Shown piece after piece: positions 36,603-42,256 of a stretch of DNA of 42,256 nucleotides. The stretch comes from JAAYYM01 sp964483155 (GTDB lineage Bacteria; Bacillota; Clostridia; Lachnospirales; Lachnospiraceae). The notes under the pieces are model-generated. The model was not told the origin of the DNA. It was given only the letters and a program-made list of their open reading frames with translations, and searched no databases. Positions within the stretch are counted from its first letter, which is position 1. Every line of letters starts with the position of its first letter. The stretch spans positions 1-42,256 of the forward strand of contig CAZAAC010000022.1 of assembly GCA_964483155.1 (NCBI GenBank). The letters run 5' to 3'. The position numbers and the translations under genes were made by a program.

Positions 36603-38144
36603 CTAACAATAGCAGTTCCTTGCAAGTAAATCACAATCAATTATTTTAGTTGCAATTTCATTTACAAAAGATTTGTCATGCTCCACAAAGAGTAATGTCG
36701 GTGCAAACTCTTTGATTAAGGCCTCTATCTGTATTCTTGAAAAAATGTCAATATAATTCAAAGGTTCATCCCAGATATATAAATGTGCCTGTTCACAAAG
36801 ACTTTTTGCAATTAATACTTTTTTCTTTTGTCCACCACTATAATTCTCCATTTGCTTTGTAAACTGTGTTCTTTCAAAATCTAATTTTCTTAAAATAGTC
36901 TTAAACAATGTTTCATCAATACTATTTGTGTAAATGAATTCCTCCAAACTTCCACGTAAAAATGAAGTGTCTTGCGAGATATAGGATACTTTTAATCCCG
37001 AGGCAATTTCAACAATACCATTACTGCTGAACCCATTGTCATTCGCTTGGCCAGTCTGTGCAAGAATCACTTTAATGATACTTGATTTCCCACATCCATT
37101 TCTACCACGCAAATTGACTCTGTCTCCGTTTCTCAGCTCCATATTTAGTCCACAAACAACTTGTCTTTCACCATAATTAATTGATAAATTCTCTGCGCGC
37201 ACCAATACTTCTTTATGATGTGTCATAGCAACCATTTTTAATGTATCTGCTACTTCGATATTTTTCAGCAACTCCTCTTTTTCCTTTATAGCAGATTCCT
37301 GACGCCTCTCGAGATTTTTACGCCGTTGCTGCATGCGTCTCGATTTTTCGCCAATATAAGCCCTCGTGCTTATATTACGCTCCTCTTTTAAAGGATTAAA
37401 CCCAATCTTGCTGTTTTCTACTTTATCTGCCCAAAGTGCTTTCTGCCTGGCTGACTCTGTCAGTTTTTTTATTCCCTTTTTTAGTTTCTCATTTTCACTT
37501 ATTTCATAAGCATCTTGTCTCTGTTTATTCTCCCACCAGCTTCCGAAATTCTCCTGCCTCACTTCGATATTCTGCTTGTTGATTACAAGTATATGATCAA
37601 TACACTGGTCTAAAAACCATCTATCATGTGAAACCAGTATAAATCCCTTTTTTTGATTCAGATAATTACACAACAGCTCACGTGCCTCAATATCAAGATG
37701 ATTTGTAGGTTCGTCTATCAGTAAAAAATTGTTTTTTTTAGAAAATAGTAATGCCAGCAGTAGTTTGGTCTGCTCCCCATTACTGAGTGTCGAATAAGGA
37801 CGATATAGTATATCTGCATCCACCTGTAAAAGATTTAACTCTCTATTAATCCTCCATATTTCACAATCTGGATCTAATGTTTCCAAAACAACGACACTCT
37901 GTCTGTCCTCCTGCTTCTTTGAAATAGCAGGCGGAAAATAGTCAAATTTTATATCTGACTGCATACTTCCGCGATATTCATATTTACCCTGTAGCAAATT
38001 TAGAAATGTTGTTTTCCCGCGTCCGTTTCTTCCAACAAAGCCCAACTTCCAATCTGAATCAATTTTAAATGTGACATTTTCAAAAATATTATCATAGCTC
38101 CCATCATAATAGAATGTCAGCTCATTTACACTTATTTGCGCCAT
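36603..38144 (-). CDS. Lsa-type ABC-F ribosomal protection protein
   Basis: 513-aa cytosolic twin ATPase without membrane segments. First ATPase: Walker A GRNGRGKTT (38-46), signature LSNGEQTK and Walker B LLIDEPTNHLD. A charged interdomain linker follows (about 195-310). Second ATPase: Walker A GRNGCGKSS near 347 and signature YSGGQKKK. Sequence style is closest to the Lsa/Vga/CplR branch, whose members eject lincosamides, pleuromutilins and streptogramin A from the ribosome. Resistance in this host is inferred, not shown. GGGAG precedes the ATG. A 337-nt leader with a terminator controls it. Confidence 0.88.
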   Translation of the reverse strand: MAQISVNELTFYYDGSYDNIFENVTFKIDSDWKLGFVGRNGRGKTTFLNLLQGKYEYRGSMQSDIKFDYFPPAISKKQEDRQSVVVLETLDPDCEIWRINRELNLLQVDADILYRPYSTLSNGEQTKLLLALLFSKKNNFLLIDEPTNHLDIEARELLCNYLNQKKGFILVSHDRWFLDQCIDHILVINKQNIEVRQENFGSWWENKQRQDAYEISENEKLKKGIKKLTESARQKALWADKVENSKIGFNPLKEERNISTRAYIGEKSRRMQQRRKNLERRQESAIKEKEELLKNIEVADTLKMVAMTHHKEVLVRAENLSINYGERQVVCGLNMELRNGDRVNLRGRNGCGKSSIIKVILAQTGQANDNGFSSNGIVEIASGLKVSYISQDTSFLRGSLEEFIYTNSIDETLFKTILRKLDFERTQFTKQMENYSGGQKKKVLIAKSLCEQAHLYIWDEPLNYIDIFSRIQIEALIKEFAPTLLFVEHDKSFVNEIATKIIDCDLLARNCYC

Positions 38145-38190
38145 ATTATTGTCTCCCTCTCTAGTTTATCTATCCTACTACATTTCTTTC

Positions 38191-38290
38191 GTAAACGCTC
38201 GCCTATACTAGGCGAACCAAAAAAAGGATTGCAAGAAAAACCTGCAATCCGTTTACACAACGTTTCATTCTGTGTTATAAACACAGTACG
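38191..38290 (-). promoter_or_regulatory. Transcription attenuator in the ABC-F leader
   Basis: Directly visible minus-strand hairpins: an intrinsic terminator (GGATTGCA at 38243-38250 with TGCAATCC at 38226-38233, then seven T). Just upstream is CTGTGTT/AACACAG (38270-38286). A competing pairing is ACACA with TGTGT (38255-38259). After the terminator a CGCCTA/TAGGCG hairpin (38200-38214) and a distant 7-bp pairing GTAAACG/CGTTTAC (38250-38256 with 38191-38197) occur. Such alternative folds are typical of antibiotic-induced attenuators ahead of ABC-F genes. Confidence 0.75.
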
Positions 38291-38410
38291 TATCTACAAT
38301 CATTAAGACAATATAATAATATAACAGAAAGACAGCTATCTTGCACAGATATAAAACCCCACCAGTCTCACTATGAATTACTGCCTTCGTTTTATATCAA
38401 TATGAAATTA

Positions 38411-38434
38411 CTATTTTGTGCAAGTAATATGCAT
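38411..38434 (-). CDS. Possible 7-aa leader peptide of the ABC-F gene
   Basis: Reads MHITCTK and stop, beginning 47 nt downstream of the predicted transcript start, with GGAAG 7 nt before its ATG. An alternative overlapping frame (22 codons, 38460-38392) exists. Stalling of a ribosome on such a peptide is the known trigger for related attenuators; here it is a guess based on position. Confidence 0.3.
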   Translation of the reverse strand: MHITCTK

Positions 38435-38487
38435 CTTCCCACTTCCATCCTTTTTTTCATTGAGGATAACAATACCCTTTGATAATG

Positions 38488-38516
38488 ATAGTATCAAATT
38501 TTCAGCTATTGGTCAA
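38488..38516 (-). promoter_or_regulatory. Promoter of the ABC-F leader transcript
   Basis: TTGACC (38511-38516), a 17-bp spacer and TACTAT (38488-38493) on the minus strand. It gives a leader of about 337 nt. Together with the leader it accounts for nearly all of the 441-bp gap between degV and the ABC-F gene; 38517-38585 shows nothing clear. Confidence 0.68.
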
Positions 38517-38585
38517 CTTGATTTTTTACATTATTGGCCATTTAATAACCTATCACTTTTCATGCGACGACTACTTATTTATTGA

Positions 38586-39401
38586 CTATTGTGCTATATA
38601 ACTAAGGGCAACTGCCCCAGGTCCAGCATGTGTCCCAACAACACTGCCAATCATATATGCATCCCCCTCATAAGACATGCTGCTACGAAATGCCTCTAAT
38701 GCCTCTGCTGCATTGGTATGTGCATAAAAAATCGGAAATGCGGTATTCGGTTTATCTTCTGCAACAATCTTCGTAATTTCCTTAAAAGCAGCTTTGCTAC
38801 CACGCGTTTTGGCGGTATTAATTATTTCTCCGTCTTTTAACATAATGATTGGTTTCAAATTTAGTGCCGTACCAATAATCCCTGCTGCACCTGAAAGTCT
38901 ACCGCCCTTTACTAAATATGCAAGCGTATCAATCGCTGCAACTAATCTTACTTTTTCAATAAGTCCCTGCACACCCTCTATAATGTCTGCAGTCGTTTTT
39001 CCCTCTTTATTCCATGCCGTAGCAATACGCACTAATAGCCCTAGCGCAGCTGTCACTGCTCTGCTGTCAATTACATGAATATTTTCTCTCCCTGTTATAT
39101 CTTTAGCTATCATTGCCGACTGGTATGTGCCACTTAGCTTGCTTGATATGAGAATTACAATGATATCCTCATCCATATACTTATTAAATACCTCTAAAAA
39201 ATCTGCAGGATTCAGCAATGCCGTAGTTGGTATTTCATCACTTTCTTCTAATTTTTTATAAAACTCTTCATTTGAAAGCGTCACTTTATCAACAAATTGC
39301 TCTTCCTTAAAATTTACAGTCAAGGAAAGCATTTCTATCCCTAACTCCTTCACCTCTTCCAGTGTTAAATCACATGTACTATCTGTTACAATAATTGCCA
39401 T
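38586..39401 (-). CDS. DegV-family fatty-acid-binding protein
   Basis: 271-aa cytosolic protein of the DegV (FakB-like) fold, which binds a fatty acid for phosphorylation by the FakA kinase. Visible family elements: TDSTCDL at the N-terminus, TTALLNPADF near 60, SSKLSGTYQSA near 86, a GGRLSGAAGIIG loop, and the C-terminal GTHAGPGAVALSY. ATG 39401 is chosen because AAAGGAG lies 6 bp upstream; the frame continues for 19 codons without such a site. It lies 63 bp after a MarR gene, probably co-transcribed. Confidence 0.93.
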   Translation of the reverse strand: MAIIVTDSTCDLTLEEVKELGIEMLSLTVNFKEEQFVDKVTLSNEEFYKKLEESDEIPTTALLNPADFLEVFNKYMDEDIIVILISSKLSGTYQSAMIAKDITGRENIHVIDSRAVTAALGLLVRIATAWNKEGKTTADIIEGVQGLIEKVRLVAAIDTLAYLVKGGRLSGAAGIIGTALNLKPIIMLKDGEIINTAKTRGSKAAFKEITKIVAEDKPNTAFPIFYAHTNAAEALEAFRSSMSYEGDAYMIGSVVGTHAGPGAVALSYIAQ

Positions 39402-39464
39402 ACTATGCTCCTTTTTCAGCACTATCCTAGTGTTCTGACCCTTCATTATTTTAATCATTTATTC

Positions 39465-39914
39465 TTAATAATTTTCAAAAAACATCGTTAGCTGCCTTAG
39501 CGAATCAGTCAGTGTTACAAGAGAATTCTCATCAAGAACCCTACCAACTTCCTCCATCATTTGTCTATGAAATATTGCATGCTTCTTTTCTGCCTCATGG
39601 CCTGAATCGGTCAGATAAATCTTAACAATTCTCCTGTCCATTGGCTCACTGCCACGTTCCAGATAGCCCTTTTTAACAATCGTATTGACCGCTGTAGTTA
39701 GTGCTCCAACGGAAATATTAATCTTCCCTGCTATATAAGACATGGTATTATGATTTGATTCCTCCAGCCCCGCAACCGCTTCAATAATATGCAGTTCTTT
39801 TACTGACAGGTTCTTAATCTCTGCTTTTTGCAAAGCCCGCTCTTCCCAAGCCAGAATTTGATTAAACGTTGTAACAAAAAAATGATTAAGGCTACTTTCC
39901 TGTTGCTTCGTCAT
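39465..39914 (-). CDS. MarR-family transcriptional regulator
   Basis: 149-aa winged-helix repressor: an N-terminal dimerisation helix, helix-turn-helix at about 55-85 (ISVGALTTAVNTIVKKGYLERG), and the wing DRRIVKIYLT. The ATG follows GAGGAG. It precedes degV; the FabT branch of MarR proteins controls fatty-acid genes, and DegV binds fatty acids, so a lipid-related role is plausible but not shown. Two palindromes lie upstream. Confidence 0.92.
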   Translation of the reverse strand: MTKQQESSLNHFFVTTFNQILAWEERALQKAEIKNLSVKELHIIEAVAGLEESNHNTMSYIAGKINISVGALTTAVNTIVKKGYLERGSEPMDRRIVKIYLTDSGHEAEKKHAIFHRQMMEEVGRVLDENSLVTLTDSLRQLTMFFENY

Positions 39915-39949
39915 ATGTTTCTCCTCTATCTATTATTTATTCAACATAC

Positions 39950-39955
39950 ATTATA
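39950..39955 (-). promoter_or_regulatory. -10 element of the marR-degV promoter
   Basis: A TATAAT hexamer on the minus strand, about 36 bp before the marR start. The -35 region is poor; the palindromes lie about 30-60 bp further upstream. Confidence 0.45.
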
Positions 39956-39983
39956 AACTGCAAATAATTAAAATCATAAATAC

Positions 39984-40012
39984 TTTTAACTTAAAATATT
40001 TTTAACTTAAAA
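39984..40012. promoter_or_regulatory. Twin palindromic operators upstream of marR
   Basis: The 13-bp perfect palindrome TTTTAACTTAAAA occurs at 39984-39996 and again at 40000-40012, centres 16 bp apart. Length and symmetry suit a MarR dimer, and the position suits autoregulation of the marR-degV operon. Confidence 0.6.
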
Positions 40013-40030
40013 TGAATTATAAATGATAAA

Positions 40031-40067
40031 AGCCGAAAACGCAAGCTAAAAAATCCTATGTTTCCGG
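40031..40067 (-). terminator. Terminator of the pyk transcript
   Basis: Minus-strand hairpin GCCGGAAAC with GTTTTCGGC (one G-T pair), long AT-rich loop, then TTTTAT. It lies just after the pyruvate kinase stop and upstream of the marR palindromes. Confidence 0.7.
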
Positions 40068-40083
40068 CATAATTAATTTTTAC

Positions 40084-41502
40084 TTATTCAATGTGGTGAA
40101 CCTTAATCATATTAGTAGTTCCAGATTTTCCAATAGGAACGCCTGACGTAATGACCACTGTGTCTCCCTCTTCAAGCAATTTCCTTAACTTACATATCTC
40201 TACTGCATGTTCAAATAATTCAAATACATCTTCCTTTTTTTCCAAAAGAATAGGCATTACACCCCACGACATATTTAACTGTCTTGTTACTTTTTGGGTG
40301 ATTGCGCACCCAATAATATCACAATCTGGTCTATATCTTGATATCATTCTAGCTGATCTTCCTGATTTTGTGACAGTTACAATCGCTTTTGCATTTAAAT
40401 CATGTGCGGTGGTTACTGTCGCATGACAAATTGCATCTGTTATATCTGGATTTGCTCTTCTCTCATGATTAAAGAACCTCTTTCTATAATCAATGTCTCC
40501 CTCTGTACAATTTGCAATACGTACCATCATCATCAATGCTTCAACGGGATAATTCCCTGCTGCCGTCTCTCCCGAAAGCATGATGGCACTGGTTCCATCA
40601 TATATTGCATTTGCCACATCTGCTGTCTCTGCTCTTGTTGGTCTCGGGTTTATCATCATGGAATCCAGCATCTGCGTTGCTGTAATAACCTGTTTGCCTG
40701 CCTCATATACCTTCTTAATAATCATTTTTTGAATAACAGGAACCTCTTCTCCTGGAATCTCTACTCCCATATCTCCCCTTGCAATCATAATAGCATCCGA
40801 CACTGCTATAATATCATCAATATTTGCAACACCTTCTGCATTCTCTATCTTTGCCACAATATTAATATAGGCACCACCATTTTCATCAAGCAGCTTTCTG
40901 ATTTCCATGACATCTTCAGCCGAACGAGTAAAAGATCCAGCAATAAAATCTACATCCTCTTTAATCCCAAATAATATATCCTGCTGATCCTTCTCACTCA
41001 TATAGGGAAGGTTCAAATGCATACCAGGCACATTGATTCCCTTATTATTGGATATCTTTCCATTGTTAAGAACCTTACAGATAATATCACTTCCTTCAAT
41101 ACTCTCGACCACCATTTCAACCAGACCATCATCAATCAGTATGCTACAACCTATTTTCACATCCTGATACAATTTGGGATAAGTAATACTCACAATCTTT
41201 TCATCTCCAGCTACTTCTCTTCCTGTCAATGTAAAAATTTGTCCTTCTATCAGCGCAATCTTTCCCTCTTTAAAACTCTTTATGCGAACCTCTGGTCCTT
41301 TTGTATCTAACAAGGCAGCAACCGGTCTATCCTTTTTTTGACTAGCAGCGCGAAGCACTTTTAATCTTTTTCCATGCTCTTCATAAGAACCATGCGAAAA
41401 ATTTAATCTTGCCACATTCATTCCCTCATCAATTAATTGCTCAAGTACGCCGTCCTTGTCGGTAGCTGGTCCAAGCGTACATATGATTTTTGTCTTACGC
41501 AT
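40084..41502 (-). CDS. pyk: Pyruvate kinase
   Basis: Cytosolic glycolytic enzyme converting phosphoenolpyruvate and ADP to pyruvate and ATP. 472 aa, the short form without the extra C-terminal PEP-utiliser domain seen in Bacillus. Visible: KIICTLGPA at the N-terminus, NFSHGSYEEH, LDTKGPEVR, the active-site segment around IVAKIEN and MIARGDMGVEIP, and ATQMLDSMMINPRPTRAE. The C-terminal domain has VTKSGRSARMISRYRP, the allosteric region. The ATG follows AGGAGG. It is 55 bp after the HAD gene. Confidence 0.97.
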   Translation of the reverse strand: MRKTKIICTLGPATDKDGVLEQLIDEGMNVARLNFSHGSYEEHGKRLKVLRAASQKKDRPVAALLDTKGPEVRIKSFKEGKIALIEGQIFTLTGREVAGDEKIVSITYPKLYQDVKIGCSILIDDGLVEMVVESIEGSDIICKVLNNGKISNNKGINVPGMHLNLPYMSEKDQQDILFGIKEDVDFIAGSFTRSAEDVMEIRKLLDENGGAYINIVAKIENAEGVANIDDIIAVSDAIMIARGDMGVEIPGEEVPVIQKMIIKKVYEAGKQVITATQMLDSMMINPRPTRAETADVANAIYDGTSAIMLSGETAAGNYPVEALMMMVRIANCTEGDIDYRKRFFNHERRANPDITDAICHATVTTAHDLNAKAIVTVTKSGRSARMISRYRPDCDIIGCAITQKVTRQLNMSWGVMPILLEKKEDVFELFEHAVEICKLRKLLEEGDTVVITSGVPIGKSGTTNMIKVHHIE

Positions 41503-41557
41503 GCATTAATCCTCCTAATTAACTCTTGTATAAACAGCTATCTCTATTCCACACTTT

Positions 41558-42247
41558 CTAAAGAATATCATACAACTCATACAAGGTTTTTATTTCATAA
41601 TCAATTTGAACTCCTAAATCATTTATTCTTTCTTTCGGGTTATACCAGCATGTTACTATTCCTGCATTCTCACCACCAAGCATATCCGAAGTCAATGAAT
41701 CTCCTATTACAATCGTTTTTGTTTTATCAATCTTCCCAATCTTCGTAAAACAATATTCGTAAAACTCTCTCATGGGTTTATTATATCCTATATCCTCAGA
41801 AATGAAAATATCCTTCACATACTCCTCAATTTTAGATAAGTGCAATTTACTTTTTTGTGTTTTTGATACTCCGTTTGTCACAATATAGACATCATATTTT
41901 TTTTGCAAATACCCCAATAATTCGATAGCACCATCTATCAGAACTACTCCCTCGCCTAGTTTTAGCTGATACATTTTCTCAAAAGCCATACCATCCCCAC
42001 TTATGTTTGCTACTTCAAACAGTTTCACAAACCTTGTGTCAAAGATAGTCTTTTTAATAATTTCTCCCTTTTCAAAGCGTCTCCATAAATCATGGTTGAT
42101 TTCCTGATATAAAGAAAAAACCTGTTCTGTCATCGGATACCCACATACAGAAAAAGAATACCTGATTGCTTCTCTCTCCCACGCTCCAAAGTCTAACAGC
42201 GTATCATCTACATCTACTAATATTGTCTGAAAAATCTTTTTTTCCAT
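41558..42247 (-). CDS. YjjG-type HAD phosphatase (nucleotidase-like)
   Basis: 229-aa HAD-superfamily hydrolase. Catalytic motif I is DVDDTLLDFG (D12 nucleophile, D14 acid), motif II is YIVTNGVSKTQ, the lysine lies near IGYNKPMREFYEY, and motif IV is IVIGDSLTSDMLGG. The order and spacing match the YjjG group, which dephosphorylates non-canonical pyrimidine nucleotides; the actual substrate is unproven. The ATG at 42247 is 9 bp from the right edge, so its ribosome site cannot be judged well. Confidence 0.88.
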   Translation of the reverse strand: MEKKIFQTILVDVDDTLLDFGAWEREAIRYSFSVCGYPMTEQVFSLYQEINHDLWRRFEKGEIIKKTIFDTRFVKLFEVANISGDGMAFEKMYQLKLGEGVVLIDGAIELLGYLQKKYDVYIVTNGVSKTQKSKLHLSKIEEYVKDIFISEDIGYNKPMREFYEYCFTKIGKIDKTKTIVIGDSLTSDMLGGENAGIVTCWYNPKERINDLGVQIDYEIKTLYELYDIL

Positions 42248-42256
42248 AACTTTTCT

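Noticed and set aside
40402..40974. Plus-strand 190-codon Cys/His-rich frame
   Set aside because: Mirror of the pyruvate kinase gene; composition is an artefact of the opposite strand.
1..42256. CRISPR arrays, tRNA, rRNA, IS elements or prophage genes
   Set aside because: None seen: no regularly spaced repeats, no transposase or phage-like proteins, no tRNA cloverleaf recognised by eye.

Overview
The window is AT-rich DNA from a Gram-positive anaerobe, most likely a member of the Lachnospiraceae (Clostridia). This is inferred from strong AGGAGG-type ribosome sites, a T-box in front of valS, a yjdF-type RNA leader, an EssC-type (T7SSb) secretion ATPase, a VTC/DUF4956 operon, a Pst-PhoU-PhoBR cluster and the style of the proteins. 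No rRNA, tRNA, IS element, prophage or CRISPR array was seen. Thirty-three protein genes of ordinary size are called, plus one 48-codon gene and one possible leader peptide. Almost all lie on the minus strand; the exceptions are a three-gene operon (5.4-8.4 kb) and one large gene (9.5-11.7 kb).

Left part (1-9.2 kb): the 5' three quarters of essC runs off the left edge. Next to it is a two-component system, divergent from a plus-strand operon of a VTC-domain protein (polyphosphate polymerase-like), a DUF4956 membrane protein and a Cthe_2159-type beta-helix lipoprotein. The shared promoter region holds an 11-bp-period direct repeat that fits an OmpR-type regulator. An MBL-fold hydrolase converges on this operon.

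Middle (9.4-25 kb): a 768-codon reading frame starts with a cyclic-nucleotide-binding-like domain followed by a large region I cannot assign. Then come a GT-C type membrane glycosyltransferase and an RND efflux operon (lipoprotein adaptor, permease, TetR regulator). A FapA/DUF342 gene, a 48-aa protein and a zinc-ribbon/TPR membrane protein form the next operon, followed by valS with its T-box.

Right part (25-42 kb): a flavodoxin-like reductase with a GNAT acetyltransferase; yjdF with its riboswitch-like leader; and a nine-gene same-strand run pstS-pstC-pstA-pstB-phoU-phoB-phoR, a MetH-activation-like protein and a corrinoid adenosyltransferase, preceded by a three-repeat PHO box. Beyond it are a PlsC-like acyltransferase with a zinc ribbon, an Lsa-type ABC-F gene behind a long attenuator leader, a MarR-DegV pair with twin palindromic operators, pyruvate kinase and a YjjG-like HAD phosphatase.

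The least described parts are the two-component/VTC/DUF4956/Cthe_2159 locus, the CNBD-headed protein and the FapA/48-aa/TPR operon. The clearest regulatory findings are the PHO box, the ABC-F attenuator, the yjdF leader with its anti-RBS pairing, and the paired MarR palindromes.
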